Positions 18,401-28,244 are shown, counted from the first letter of the stretch. The stretch: DNA of 64,000 bases from Limnospira fusiformis SAG 85.79 (GCF_012516315.1 NZ_CP051185.1:3213403-3277402), one strand, 5' to 3'. Program-made: numbers and translations. Notes: generated from the letters alone by a model not told the origin.

Positions 18401-19156
18401 TTATTGTTGGTGTAACCAAGCGATCGCCGACTCAATATCAGCCACTGTTTCCCCCATAGGAATGGGAGGACGTTGCACCATAACCACAGGTAATTTCAAC
18501 TCTCGCGCCGCCACAATTTTGGCGTAGGTAGCATCACCGCCGCTATTTTTACTAACAATTGCACCCAGTTGATATTCCCGTAAAATTGACAGTTCATCTA
18601 CCACCGAAAACGGCCCCCTTTGTAACAATAATTCCCCCCTAGGTATAGGTAAATTCGGCTGAGGTGGGTCAATCATCCGCATTAAAAACCAGATATCTTT
18701 TAGTTCAGCATAGGCGGAAAGTTCCTGACGACCAATAGTTAAAAATACCCGTTCAGCTAACCCTGATAAAACCATAGTAGCCTGTGAGTGACTATCCACC
18801 TCAACCCAGTTATCGCCGGGGACTTTTTCCCAAGCCGGACGGACAACCATTAACCGTTTAATTCCACATTCATTAGCTGCTATAGCCGCATGGTCAGAAA
18901 TTTGGGCAGCAAAGGGGTGGGTAACATCAATTAAAATATCAATTTTTTGTTGTTTTAAATAGTCGATTAAACCCTGAACACCGCCAAAACCCCCAATCCG
19001 AAAAGCCGCCGGGTCTTTCGGGGTAACTGGCTGTTGAGTGCGACCCGCAAAAGAAGCGATCGCCTCTATATTCGCCATAGTTTGAACCCTATCATATAGG
19101 GCTGTCGCTTCCGCCGTTCCTCCCAAAATCAAGATTTTTTTACAGTAATTACTCAT
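18401..19156 (-). CDS. cobK: Precorrin-6A reductase
   Basis: A 251-residue protein with the NAD(P)-binding start KILILGGTAEATALY, the segment IDVTHPFAAQISDHA and the C-terminal GAIVSKNSGGDATYAKI typical of CobK/CbiJ. It reduces the macrocycle of precorrin-6A with NADPH. Length fits. It is transcribed towards cobL and is not obviously in the cobG operon. Confidence 0.93.
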   Translation of the reverse strand: MSNYCKKILILGGTAEATALYDRVQTMANIEAIASFAGRTQQPVTPKDPAAFRIGGFGGVQGLIDYLKQQKIDILIDVTHPFAAQISDHAAIAANECGIKRLMVVRPAWEKVPGDNWVEVDSHSQATMVLSGLAERVFLTIGRQELSAYAELKDIWFLMRMIDPPQPNLPIPRGELLLQRGPFSVVDELSILREYQLGAIVSKNSGGDATYAKIVAARELKLPVVMVQRPPIPMGETVADIESAIAWLHQQ

Positions 19157-19278
19157 CCAAATTAATAGGTTAAGATTAGCCCGATAAACCCCAGCAAAAA
19201 CCAGGTTTTCTATGGGAATTCCAGACAGACTTAACCATCAATTCCATAAAAAACCCAGTTCTTGACTGTCAGAATTAT

Positions 19279-20577
19279 CTACAGACCAGATAAAACTTCC
19301 CGCGCCGCCGCCAGAGTTTGATCAATATCTTCCTCAGTATGCACAAAAGAAGTAAAACCAGCCTCAAATTGTGAAGGAGCCAAATAAATACCCCGTTCTA
19401 ACATACCTCGATGGAAGCGACCAAACTTCGCCAAATCCGACTTTTTAGCATGATCATAATTATGAACAGGTCCCTCCGTAAAAAAGAACCCAAACATCGC
19501 GCTAATTTGCCCACCACAGGCTGCATGACCTGTTTCTTTAGCAATTTCCAATAAGCCATTACTCAGCTTTTTGGTAATTTGGTCGAGATATTCATAAGTC
19601 CCCGGCTTTTGCAATAGTTCCAGAGTCTTAATTCCCGCCGTCATGGCTAGGGGATTTCCTGATAGGGTTCCCGCTTGGTACATAGGACCTGCTGGCGCGA
19701 CCATAGCCATAATATCCTGACGACCGCCATAGGCTCCCACAGGTAAGCCACCACCGATAATTTTACCCAAAGTAGTTAAATCTGGGGTAACACCAAATTT
19801 TTCTTGAGCGCCACCGTAAGCAATGCGGAAGCCAGTCATCACCTCATCAAATACCAGTAAAGCGCCATTTTCCTCGGTCAGCATCCGCAAACCTTCCAGG
19901 AAACCCGCATCAGGAGGAATAAAGCCAGAGTTGCCTACAACGGCTTCTAGGATGATACCTGCGATTTGACCTGGATTTTCCGAAAATAGTTTTTTGACCG
20001 CTTCTAGGTCATTGTAGGGGGCGGTGAGAGTGTTTACAGTCACATTTTTAGGTACGCCGGGAGAATCGGGTAAGCCGAGAGTCGCCACACCCGATCCGGC
20101 TTTGACTAGGAACATATCCGCGTGGCCGTGGTAGCAGCCCTCAAATTTGATGATTTTTTCGCGACCCGTAAAGGCTCGCATTAGTCGCAGTACGGACATA
20201 CAGGCTTCCGTACCAGAGTTAACAAACCTTACCATTTCGATGCTGGGAACAGCGTCGATCACCATTTCCGCTAAAACGTTTTCTAGAGCGCAGGGTGCGC
20301 CGAAACTGGTCCCTTTTTCTAGCGCTTCGTGGAGAGCGGCGATTACTTCTGGGTGAGCATGACCGCAAATAGCTGGCCCCCAAGTGCCAACATAGTCAAT
20401 ATATTGGTTCCCGTCAACGTCCCAAACGTATGCTCCTTTGACGCGATCGAAAACTATGGGTTGACCGCCAACGGATTTGAATGCACGCACTGGGGAGCTA
20501 ACCCCCCCTGGCATGATTTTTTGGGCGGCGCTAAAGATTTCCTCAGATTTTGTTGTTTTTAATGGGGTGCTTACCAC
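19279..20577 (-). CDS. hemL: Glutamate-1-semialdehyde 2,1-aminomutase
   Basis: A PLP enzyme of 432 residues that converts glutamate-1-semialdehyde to 5-aminolevulinate, the common precursor of haem, chlorophyll, bilins and B12. It has [19 protein letters not shown] near the N-terminus, [19 protein letters not shown], and the PLP lysine in [13 protein letters not shown]. The start is a GTG at 20577 with an excellent AAGGAG about 7 nt upstream and the family N-terminus ([15 protein letters not shown]); an in-frame ATG at 20643 lacks this. It is divergent from hisIE. Confidence 0.95.
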   Translation of the reverse strand: MVSTPLKTTKSEEIFSAAQKIMPGGVSSPVRAFKSVGGQPIVFDRVKGAYVWDVDGNQYIDYVGTWGPAICGHAHPEVIAALHEALEKGTSFGAPCALENVLAEMVIDAVPSIEMVRFVNSGTEACMSVLRLMRAFTGREKIIKFEGCYHGHADMFLVKAGSGVATLGLPDSPGVPKNVTVNTLTAPYNDLEAVKKLFSENPGQIAGIILEAVVGNSGFIPPDAGFLEGLRMLTEENGALLVFDEVMTGFRIAYGGAQEKFGVTPDLTTLGKIIGGGLPVGAYGGRQDIMAMVAPAGPMYQAGTLSGNPLAMTAGIKTLELLQKPGTYEYLDQITKKLSNGLLEIAKETGHAACGGQISAMFGFFFTEGPVHNYDHAKKSDLAKFGRFHRGMLERGIYLAPSQFEAGFTSFVHTEEDIDQTLAAAREVLSGL

Positions 20578-20674
20578 TTTAATCTCCTTATGCTTAATAT
20601 GTTTGGATGCTGTGGTGCCAAATTTGCTAACGGTGAGACACAAAATGATATTCTAAACAGTAGTGGTGTTTTTT

Positions 20675-21277
20675 ATGACATTTAGTGGAGTTATGGCAGC
20701 CGGGAAACCCCCAGAATTGGGGAATCTGATTGATATTGATAAAATTCGTTACGATGATCAGGGCCTGGTAGCGATCGCCATTCAGGATATCTTAAATGGT
20801 GGGGTTTTGGCTTTGGGGTCGATGAACCGGGAAGCACTACAGAAAACCCTCGCGACTCAACAACTGTGGTGGGTTCAACAGTCACAGATTGAACTTTGGC
20901 ATCCTGATATTATACTGGAGTCCATTAGCTATGACTACCGGGGCAATTTTCTGGTGGCTGGGGTTGCCTATTGTCCCTCGGAGTTAAATGGCTCTGGTGG
21001 ACATACCTTGGCGGGTTTGTTTCGGGTAATTTGCGATCGCCGAGATCATCCAAATTCCCAATCCTATACCTGTCAGTTATTCGCCGGGGGAGATAATAAG
21101 ATTCTCAAGAAAATCGGAGAAGAGGCGGCGGAAGTAGTTATGGCTTGTAAGGATGATGAGCCGCAGGCGATCGCCTCAGAAGTAGCCGATTTATTTTATC
21201 ATTCCCTGGTGGCTCTGGCTTATCATCAGGTGGATTTACGGAAAGTTTATGAACAGTTAGAAGCACGTCGTCAATGA
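20675..21277 (+). CDS. hisIE: HisIE: intact phosphoribosyl-ATP pyrophosphatase domain, degenerate cyclohydrolase domain
   Basis: The C-terminal half (FAGGDNKILKKIGEEAAEVV through ADLFYHSLVALA) has the metal-binding E/E/E/D pattern of HisE, which hydrolyses phosphoribosyl-ATP. The N-terminal half aligns with HisI (IRYDDQGLVAIAIQD, SMNREALQKTL) but its catalytic elements are gone. The tryptophan-rich WSRSR-WxKGATSG region reads WWVQQSQIELWHPDIILES, the DCDxD metal site reads SYDYRGNF, and the CHTGxxSCF cysteine pair is absent. Phosphoribosyl-AMP cyclohydrolase activity is therefore unlikely. The start is ATG at 20675 or 20693. The stop overlaps the next ATG by 4 nt. Confidence 0.85.
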   Translation: MTFSGVMAAGKPPELGNLIDIDKIRYDDQGLVAIAIQDILNGGVLALGSMNREALQKTLATQQLWWVQQSQIELWHPDIILESISYDYRGNFLVAGVAYCPSELNGSGGHTLAGLFRVICDRRDHPNSQSYTCQLFAGGDNKILKKIGEEAAEVVMACKDDEPQAIASEVADLFYHSLVALAYHQVDLRKVYEQLEARRQ

Positions 21278-21534
21278 GTAAATTAACTCCGATTTCCTTA
21301 ACGGTTCATTATATTAATGGGGAGTCCTACGAGTTTGAGTTTATGCCTCAGCAAACTTTGCAGGGTAGCGCTGTCAGTCCTCTGCAACAGATTTTGGGTT
21401 CCCATGAAATTATTATAGAGTTGGAGGATCGTTTGTTAGTAATTCCCATGGAAAATATACAGGCGATCGAGATTTCTCCACCCCCTAGCATTTTACCGGA
21501 TACGGCTATTCGTAATGCTCAACAGGTGGATTAA
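21274..21534 (+). CDS. Conserved small protein, 86 aa, unknown function
   Basis: The ATG overlaps the hisIE stop (ATGA), so the gene is translationally coupled to it. The 86-residue product is acidic and beta-rich (ISLTVHYINGESYEFEFMP, EIIIELEDRLLVIPMENIQA) with no signal peptide or membrane helix. I recognise it only as the sort of small protein found next to other genes in cyanobacteria; no function can be assigned. Confidence 0.65.
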   Translation: MSKLTPISLTVHYINGESYEFEFMPQQTLQGSAVSPLQQILGSHEIIIELEDRLLVIPMENIQAIEISPPPSILPDTAIRNAQQVD

Positions 21535-21552
21535 TGGAGTATTTGGCGACCT

Positions 21553-21975
21553 CTATTTGGGGTCATTTTCGGCTAGGACATCCCCCGCGATTTTGGCTTT
21601 AATTTGGTCAATAAAGGCTTGATGATCTATAATAGGTTTGGGGATGTAACCATCAGCGCCACTTTGGGCTAAGAAATATTCGCGATCGCTTTCATCCCCT
21701 TGGGCGGTCACCAAAATCACTGGTAAATTAGCAGTTTCAGGATTAGCTTTGAGCATTTGGGTAATTTTAATGCCATCAATGGGTTGACCCTCATAATAAC
21801 TATTGTTTAGATAAATATCCATCAAAATCAGATCAGCTTGTTTAGAGGTTGCCATATTGATCACAGTTTCCACATCCTCAGTATGACAGGCAAGCATCCC
21901 ACCTTTACGGGTGATAATTCTTTTAAATATCTGCCAATTAATCGGATTATCTTCAACTACTAAAACAGTTTTCAT
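21553..21975 (-). CDS. Single-domain response regulator (CheY/DivK-like)
   Basis: A 140-residue receiver with acidic pocket EDN (8-10), phospho-acceptor Asp53 (DLILMDIYL), the Thr of VILVTAQG and the Lys of GYIPKP. There is no output domain, so it should act through a partner protein, as CheY or DivK do. The ATG at 21975 is preferred (GAGG 8 nt upstream) over the upstream in-frame ATG at 22014. It converges with the hisIE operon. No kinase gene is adjacent. Confidence 0.85.
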   Translation of the reverse strand: MKTVLVVEDNPINWQIFKRIITRKGGMLACHTEDVETVINMATSKQADLILMDIYLNNSYYEGQPIDGIKITQMLKANPETANLPVILVTAQGDESDREYFLAQSGADGYIPKPIIDHQAFIDQIKAKIAGDVLAENDPK

Positions 21976-22205
21976 ATTTTCACCCTCATTTGCAGAATTA
22001 TAGTGACTCAACATACAGGCTATATGATTAGCATCTTCTATTCCACTGATTCTGTCGATCGCAATAAGTTCAGGATTTTCAGGTGATGGCTATGGTATCT
22101 GATGCCCATTTAGAGGCGAAAAGGATGGAAAAGTTCAGGACAATTGAATTCCTTATCTAGTATAGCAGTGGTATCGGTTGTTGATGTGACCGCTAAGATA
22201 CTTAA

Positions 22206-23054
22206 TCAACAGAGTTTTTCAATGGATAAATCATATTTCATCTGAGAATATGCTCCTCGCCCTCGAAAACTGCCGTTTATGGGACTAGCATATTCAGGAA
22301 TAGCACTAGAAACCAGGGCGATATTGCGATCGCTGATAGCTAAATTCTGAGTCGGGTCATAACCCCGCCATCCCCCCCCCGGAAGATAAACCTCAGCCCA
22401 GGCGTGAAGATGGCGATCGCTATTATTTAGGTCCCCTTCCTGGTAGCCACTAACAAACCGAGTGGCCAAACCCATGGCCCGACAAGCCTCCATAAACAAA
22501 ACCGTCAGATCTCGACAGGAACCCGCTTGCTGTCTCCAAGTAATCCCAGGGGGGAAAGCCGCCCCAGTTTCCCGAATAGTATAGCGACAAGTCCGATAAA
22601 TGCGTTGATTTAAATCACTTAAAAACGTGAGAATCTCCCCCCGGGAACCATGCCAAATTTCTTGGGCCAATTGCACAGCCGCCGGGTCAACTCTGCCTTC
22701 TATATAAGGCTGTAAATGCCTTAAAATCGGTGCGGGATAGTCAGCGATCGGCAATTTCATCGCCCAAGGTTCCAGCAAATAGTTAAAGGGGTTATGACAA
22801 TGAGTTTCTACTTGGGAACTGACTTTAATCTTTAATTCTTTCGTCGGTTCATCAAACCACAATTTCAGGACATCATTACCATTGAGGTCAACAATTGCCG
22901 AAATTCCTTTAGGTTCGGGAACCACATCAATAGCAAAATCCTGTAGAGTCTGAAAGGCATCTGAACGGGGTCGTAACCTGACGATATGGGGGGTTAATTC
23001 TACATACTTAGTATAAGTGTATGTAGTGGTATGAGCAATCTGATAAATCATCAC
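22206..23054 (-). CDS. Transglutaminase-like cysteine peptidase family protein
   Basis: A 282-residue protein with the bacterial transglutaminase-like N-terminal domain (IYQIAHTTTYTYTKYVELTP) and a transglutaminase core at about 160-240. The triad is present: Cys in QQAGSCRDLTVLFMEACR, His in HLHAWAEVYLP, and Asp in RGYDPTQN. The family includes peptidases and amide-bond-forming enzymes. It is the last gene of a leftward operon with the alpha-E and circularly permuted ATP-grasp genes, a combination known from comparative genomics and proposed to make or modify peptides. The substrate is unknown. Confidence 0.85.
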   Translation of the reverse strand: MMIYQIAHTTTYTYTKYVELTPHIVRLRPRSDAFQTLQDFAIDVVPEPKGISAIVDLNGNDVLKLWFDEPTKELKIKVSSQVETHCHNPFNYLLEPWAMKLPIADYPAPILRHLQPYIEGRVDPAAVQLAQEIWHGSRGEILTFLSDLNQRIYRTCRYTIRETGAAFPPGITWRQQAGSCRDLTVLFMEACRAMGLATRFVSGYQEGDLNNSDRHLHAWAEVYLPGGGWRGYDPTQNLAISDRNIALVSSAIPEYASPINGSFRGRGAYSQMKYDLSIEKLC

Positions 23055-23163
23055 TGTGTCCGGGGTATTTCAACGAGCAATAGGGCTGACGAGGTACAGC
23101 CGCACCCCACCTACCAGTTAGTAGGAATAGGTGGGGAAGGAGAGAGGAATACTTATGTCAATG

Positions 23164-24144
23164 TCAACCTACTTGACTTTGACTGACTGTCTCCGGTATA
23201 GGTTCCAGGGCAAAAAATGTTTCAAACATTCTCTCTTGAATCCCATTAACCCGGGTTTGCAAATTATCGAGAAATTCATGTAATCCTCGATTCATAATCT
23301 CATCAATCATGATATAGTCCAACTCCGATCGCAAACGTCCCAACTCCAGGTCTACAGGATTTTTCCAAGTTCCCGGTCTAGTTCCGGTAATATGTTGAAG
23401 CGATCGCTCTGCCTGTAGTATGCAATACTGAATCGAGCGCGGAAATTCCCGATCCAAAATCAAAAATTCTACCACACCAAAAGGGGTAATCCGGTGTTGT
23501 CTGCGTTTACGATACATCTCATAAGCACTAGCAGATTTCAGCAAAGCGATCCACTGAATTTCATCTAATGTAGTTCCGACATCCTCCACAGAAGGCAGCA
23601 AAATAAAATACTTAACATCCAGAATCCGAGAAGTTTTATCAGCCCTTTCTAGCATTCTGGCCATACGTCCAAAATGCCAGCCCTCATTGTGAGTCATAGT
23701 CGCATCCATAACCCCAGCAAATAAATGGGCTTGCTGCTTCACCTGATTAAAAAACTCTGGCAAATAATAGGAACTATCTCCCATAGCAGCATCGCGCACC
23801 ATCATATAGAACTCATTGACCTGTTCCCACATTTCCGAGGAAATAATTTCCCGGACAGAGCGCGCATTTTGTCGCGCCAACCGCAGACAAGATAAAATCG
23901 AGTTAGGATACTGATTATCAAAAGTCAGGAATTGAATCACATTTTCAGCGGTCGCCTCTCCGTAGCGTTCTTTAAACAGTTCTAAATCCCCAGTAGTTAA
24001 CACCAAAGGTCGCCATTGTTGCTTCATTCCCGAGGGAGAATCCAACAACAAATTTTGGTTAACATCAACAAACCGGGCAATATTTTCGGCCCTTTCTATA
24101 TAGCAATTCAGCCAATAGATAGAATCAGCAACACGACTGAGCAT
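23164..24144 (-). CDS. Alpha-E domain protein (DUF403)
   Basis: A 326-residue, mostly alpha-helical protein that begins MLSRVADSIYWLNCYIERAE, the hallmark of the alpha-E family, and contains NEGWHFGRMARMLERADKTSR with a repeated ExR pattern. Alpha-E proteins almost always sit beside circularly permuted ATP-grasp and transglutaminase-like genes, as here; their biochemical role is not established. It is the middle gene of the trio, 56 bp after the ATP-grasp gene. Confidence 0.9.
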   Translation of the reverse strand: MLSRVADSIYWLNCYIERAENIARFVDVNQNLLLDSPSGMKQQWRPLVLTTGDLELFKERYGEATAENVIQFLTFDNQYPNSILSCLRLARQNARSVREIISSEMWEQVNEFYMMVRDAAMGDSSYYLPEFFNQVKQQAHLFAGVMDATMTHNEGWHFGRMARMLERADKTSRILDVKYFILLPSVEDVGTTLDEIQWIALLKSASAYEMYRKRRQHRITPFGVVEFLILDREFPRSIQYCILQAERSLQHITGTRPGTWKNPVDLELGRLRSELDYIMIDEIMNRGLHEFLDNLQTRVNGIQERMFETFFALEPIPETVSQSQVG

Positions 24145-24200
24145 AGTTTTTTCGACTCAAAATGTAACGACAATTGTGGCTAACAAAGTTACCGCCAAGA

Positions 24201-25661
24201 TTAGAATAAAACCCAAGTATCCTTACTGCCGCCCCCTTGGGAAGAGTTCACCACCAAAGAACCTTTTTTCATAGCCACGCGGGTCAAGCCGCCTGGATGA
24301 ACATAAACCCCTTGAGGACCGTAAAGGATATAGGGTCGTAAATCGACATGACATCCCTCAAAGCTATCGCCTAGCAGGGTAGGAACGCGGGATAAAGAAA
24401 GGGTAGGTTGAGCGATATAATTGCGGGGGTTCGCCTTAATGCGTCCAGCAAACTCTAGTCGTTCTTCTTCTGTGGCTTGAGTCCCAACTAGCATCCCATA
24501 GCCACCAGCTTCGTTAGCGGCTTTAACGACTAATTTATCAAGGTTAGCCACCACATATTCAAGTTGCTGAGGTTCCCAACATAGGTAAGTAGGAACATTA
24601 GCCAAAATCTGATCTTCTCCCAGATAGTAGCGAATCATCTGGGGGACATAGGCATAAATTACCTTATCATCAGCGACACCGGTACCCAAAGCATTAGCCA
24701 GCGCGACGCGACCATTGCGATAGACCTCAGTGATACCAGGAACTCCTAAAAGTGATTCAGGATTAAAGGTCAGGGGGTCAATAAAGGTATCATCAATGCG
24801 GCGGTAAATGACATCAACCCGCCGTAAACCTTTTGTGGTTCGCATTTGCACATAACCATCTGCTATCACCAAATCCCGTCCTTCCACCAATTCTACTCCC
24901 ATTTGTTGGGCGAGGAAAGAATGTTCAAAATAGGCAGAATTATAAATCCCCGGAGTCAGAACCACCACGGTCGGGTCATCGATGTGGGAAGGGGCTAAAT
25001 TCAGCAGGGTATCTAGGAGATGACTGGGATATTCATCAACGGGTTGAATCCCTAGGGTAGCGAAGATTTGGGGAAAGGTGCTTTTCATTACCCGGCGGTT
25101 TTCCAGAACATAGGAAACCCCAGAGGGACAGCGTAGGTTATCTTCTAAAACATACCATTGACCATCGCGATCGCGTACTAAATCCGTCCCCGTGATATGA
25201 CACCAAATATTTTTAGGGGCTTCAATTCCCATACAGGGTTTAAGAAAGCCTTTAGATGAGTTAATCAAATCTTCAGGAATCACACCATCTTTGACTATTT
25301 TCTGATCACTGTAAATGTCAGATATAAACAAATTGAGAGCCTGAATTCTCTGGATTAGTCCTCGTTCTAAATACGCCCATTCCTGCGCGGAAACAATACG
25401 AGGAATCATATCAAAGGGCAAAATCCTCTCGGTCCCCTCACTATCGCTATAAACGTTAAACGTTGCCCCTAGTTTCATCATGGCGGTTTTCGCCGCCTGT
25501 TGTCGCATCCTAATTTCTTCTGGGGACAGGGAATTAAGCCTATCTATTAACAGTTTGCCTTCGGGTCTCGGTTCCCCTGGAGAGGCAAATAGTTCATCGT
25601 AGAAATCACCTGGATCGTAAGAATCAAATAGCACAAATTGTAGCCCCAACTGCTCTAACAC
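24201..25661 (-). CDS. Circularly permuted type 2 ATP-grasp protein
   Basis: A 486-residue protein with DUF404/DUF407 features: FDSYDPGDFYDELFA at the N-terminus, WYVLEDNLRCPSGVSYVLEN, LVVKAANEAGGYGMLVG and the C-terminal VDLRPYILYGPQGVYVHPGG. ATP-grasp enzymes form amide bonds through acyl phosphates, and the permuted type 2 group is predicted to act as a peptide ligase. It is first of a three-gene leftward operon with alpha-E and transglutaminase-like genes, which supports a joint role in making or modifying a peptide, unproven here. Confidence 0.9.
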   Translation of the reverse strand: MLEQLGLQFVLFDSYDPGDFYDELFASPGEPRPEGKLLIDRLNSLSPEEIRMRQQAAKTAMMKLGATFNVYSDSEGTERILPFDMIPRIVSAQEWAYLERGLIQRIQALNLFISDIYSDQKIVKDGVIPEDLINSSKGFLKPCMGIEAPKNIWCHITGTDLVRDRDGQWYVLEDNLRCPSGVSYVLENRRVMKSTFPQIFATLGIQPVDEYPSHLLDTLLNLAPSHIDDPTVVVLTPGIYNSAYFEHSFLAQQMGVELVEGRDLVIADGYVQMRTTKGLRRVDVIYRRIDDTFIDPLTFNPESLLGVPGITEVYRNGRVALANALGTGVADDKVIYAYVPQMIRYYLGEDQILANVPTYLCWEPQQLEYVVANLDKLVVKAANEAGGYGMLVGTQATEEERLEFAGRIKANPRNYIAQPTLSLSRVPTLLGDSFEGCHVDLRPYILYGPQGVYVHPGGLTRVAMKKGSLVVNSSQGGGSKDTWVLF

Positions 25662-25777
25662 CTCTGATGATAAGGGGCTGAGTCCGTCCGGGAACTGTAG
25701 TTAATGATACCAACTGGTTAACCCCAAGTTAGTGGTGTTTTTTGTCGGATCCAATTATACCATACAACGGGTCACAG

Positions 25778-26320
25778 TTACAGTACAATTTCCTGGCCCC
25801 TATTGGTAAAGTGGACTTGTTGGATTTGCCAAACGGGGTTGCTAGTTAGGGTTTGGCGTAAACTACCGAACAGCGCTAGTTGTTCACAGGAGGACAGGGA
25901 GGTAAACACGCGGGGGCTATTGCTGGGAACCCGAAAATCTATGGTGATGGTATGCTGATGGCGGATAATTCGATACCCCAAGGAAAAGTCGGCGGATTCC
26001 TGGTTGTCTAAAACCTGCTTGACTGCCAATTCTAGGGACTGTTCCGCCGGAAGTGTAATGCTTCTTGGTACTAGGTTTTGACAGGTGCTGTCGGCTTGAT
26101 AAAGGGTGACTGGGATAGTGTTTGCTGTGGGGACGGTGGGTTCTTTTAGGGGCGGCGGCACGGGAGGGGTTTCTGGTTTGCTTTGGGCGCTGCTGGTTTG
26201 GGGGTCGGGTTGGTTGATGGGGGTTTCGGAACTTTCCTCAACGGGGACACTACAGCTTGTCAAGGCGACAATCATCACTGTAGTCAAAACAGGGGGTAAC
26301 AAATGTTGGATACTAATCAT
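25778..26320 (-). CDS. Lipoprotein with GerMN-like C-terminal domain
   Basis: The N-terminus is a lipoprotein signal peptide (LTTVMIVALTSC, lipobox LTSC), followed by a proline-rich linker (residues about 27-70) and a C-terminal domain at about 75-180 (VTLYQADSTCQNLVP, HTITIDFRVP, LSSCEQLALFGSLRQTL) that resembles the GerMN fold found in many envelope lipoproteins. Cyanobacteria do not form spores, so a wall or membrane role is more likely than germination. The short gap to pyrB holds divergent promoters. Confidence 0.6.
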   Translation of the reverse strand: MISIQHLLPPVLTTVMIVALTSCSVPVEESSETPINQPDPQTSSAQSKPETPPVPPPLKEPTVPTANTIPVTLYQADSTCQNLVPRSITLPAEQSLELAVKQVLDNQESADFSLGYRIIRHQHTITIDFRVPSNSPRVFTSLSSCEQLALFGSLRQTLTSNPVWQIQQVHFTNRGQEIVL

Positions 26321-26440
26321 GGCTGGTATATGGGTATGGGGTATAGTTAATCATTCAAGGCTAAAAGGCTTGACTCCGAATAGCAGTCACCTGTCCCCGT
26401 TCTCCGGCGCGATCGATAAATATTTCTTGAATGAGGCTAA

Positions 26441-27433
26441 ATGGTTACGACAAACTGGAATCGCCGACATATCCTATCTCTGGCTGATTTCACTGCTGCT
26501 GAATATGATACGGTTTTGCAAACTGCTGCTAGTTTCCGGGAGGTTCTCGGACGTAGGACTAAAAAAGTCCCGGCTTTACAGGGTCAGGTGGTGGCTAATT
26601 TGTTCTTTGAACCTTCGACCCGGACTCGCAATAGTTTTGAATTGGCGGCGAAACGTCTGTCGGCGGATACGTTGAATTTTGCGCCGGGGACTTCTTCGCT
26701 GACTAAGGGTGAAACTATCTTGGATACGGCTAAAACTTATTTGGCTATGGGAACGGATATGATGGTGATCCGACATCGTGAAGCGGGGGTTCCTTTGGCG
26801 ATCGCCTCGGAGATGGATCGCCTTAATACTCAGGTGGCGATTTTGAATGCGGGAGATGGTCAACATGAACACCCATCCCAGGGATTATTGGATTTGTTTA
26901 CTATTTGTCGGGTTTTTGACCCGGAAAATCCCCGCCTGGATTTATTGCGGGGTAAGAAAATTGCGGTGGTTGGGGATATTTTGCATTCTCGGGTGGCGCG
27001 GTCTAATATCTGGAGTTTGACGGCTACGGAAATGGAGTTGCATTTAGCTGGTCCGCCGACTTTGCTACCTAAATGGTTTGCGGGGTTGGGTAGCGATCGC
27101 CCGGGAAAATTGTTTTTACATTGGAGTTTAGATGAGGCTCTGGCTGATGCTGATTTTGTCATGACTTTGCGCTTGCAAAAAGAACGGATGACTAATTATT
27201 TATTGCCGAGTCTGCGAGAGTATCATCAACTCTATGGGATGACTACAGAACGCTTAAAGTTATGTCGTCCTGATGTCAAAATTCTCCATCCCGGTCCGGT
27301 TAATCGCGGTGTGGAAATTAGTTCGGAGTTGATGGATAATCCCGATCGCAGTTTGATTTCTCAGCAAGTTACTAACGGTATTGCGGTCAGGATGGCTTTA
27401 TTATATTTGATTGGTGTCGGTAAGGGAGGATAG
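26441..27433 (+). CDS. pyrB: Aspartate carbamoyltransferase catalytic subunit
   Basis: A 330-residue enzyme of pyrimidine synthesis that joins carbamoyl phosphate and aspartate. Signature residues are present: [19 protein letters not shown] (carbamoyl-phosphate loop), the SLTKGET loop, and [17 protein letters not shown], with [12 protein letters not shown] near the C-terminus. The length is normal for a class without fused regulatory chain. The next gene begins within 10 bp, so they probably form an operon. Confidence 0.96.
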   Translation: MVTTNWNRRHILSLADFTAAEYDTVLQTAASFREVLGRRTKKVPALQGQVVANLFFEPSTRTRNSFELAAKRLSADTLNFAPGTSSLTKGETILDTAKTYLAMGTDMMVIRHREAGVPLAIASEMDRLNTQVAILNAGDGQHEHPSQGLLDLFTICRVFDPENPRLDLLRGKKIAVVGDILHSRVARSNIWSLTATEMELHLAGPPTLLPKWFAGLGSDRPGKLFLHWSLDEALADADFVMTLRLQKERMTNYLLPSLREYHQLYGMTTERLKLCRPDVKILHPGPVNRGVEISSELMDNPDRSLISQQVTNGIAVRMALLYLIGVGKGG

Positions 27434-27440
27434 ACGACGG

Positions 27441-28244
27441 GTGCAGGTATTTCCAGACCCTCAACAGTTACAAATGGCTATGGATGCGATCGCTCAATTT
27501 GAGGCCTCTCCTGTTCCTGGGGTCTGGCTAGGCTTGGATCGGGAACAGGTGATTAGTGAAATGCGATCGCGCCTTCAAAACCCCTTTAGTCTCAGTCAGG
27601 GAGGACAGCCTTTTTGTGGTCCGGCGGTGATTATTTTTGAACTGATTAGACATCACCCCCAACAATATGTCAAAATTTGCCGTAACTTGTTTCAACTCGG
27701 CGGCTTTCATACCCTCAAAAATACCTGGATTTCTGCCTCGGAACGTCTGCGAAATACCCACGGCAACTTTCTGATGCCTCAAGCTGATTGGATGCTACTT
27801 TCTACCCTGCGAGAATCTCAAAATTTATGGCTTCCTATTGAGCCTAATGCGCCGGATATTCTCCGTAACTTGGCGGGAATTACTAAGCCCTGGGAAATTG
27901 TGGGATGGACTCAGGAACTTCTCGGCTTTGCTGATGTTAATTTCACCAAACCTTATTTATTTGGTCATCTCCAAGCTATGGAAAATGCCACTGCTGTTTT
28001 AGACCAAGGTGGGGTGGTGTTGGCTTTGATAAATGCTGAGGCTTTACTCAAAAATAAGCCGCCTTTAATACCTTATCCTAGTCATTGGGTGGCGGTGGTC
28101 AGTGCTATGGATTTCACTGATACTAATTCTCCCCAATTAATTGATTTTCAAGTTTACAGTTGGGGTCAAAAAATGCGGGTTACAGCTACTCCTCAAGCCT
28201 TCTCCCTCCACTTCTGGGAAGCTATTACCGCACAACCATTATAA
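27441..28244 (+). CDS. Unknown protein with possible papain-like Cys/His pair
   Basis: A GTG at 27441, with GGGAGG 11 nt upstream inside the end of pyrB, opens a 267-residue frame; ATG codons further in are alternatives. Two spaced motifs, GQPFCGPAVIIFELIRHHP near residue 65 and YPSHWVAVVSAMDF near residue 220, resemble the Cys and His regions of papain-fold peptidases (C39-like). There is no signal peptide. It lies 7 bp after pyrB, and its 3' end overlaps the convergent hydrolase gene by 6 bp. The family is conserved-looking but I cannot name it. Confidence 0.55.
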   Translation: MQVFPDPQQLQMAMDAIAQFEASPVPGVWLGLDREQVISEMRSRLQNPFSLSQGGQPFCGPAVIIFELIRHHPQQYVKICRNLFQLGGFHTLKNTWISASERLRNTHGNFLMPQADWMLLSTLRESQNLWLPIEPNAPDILRNLAGITKPWEIVGWTQELLGFADVNFTKPYLFGHLQAMENATAVLDQGGVVLALINAEALLKNKPPLIPYPSHWVAVVSAMDFTDTNSPQLIDFQVYSWGQKMRVTATPQAFSLHFWEAITAQPL

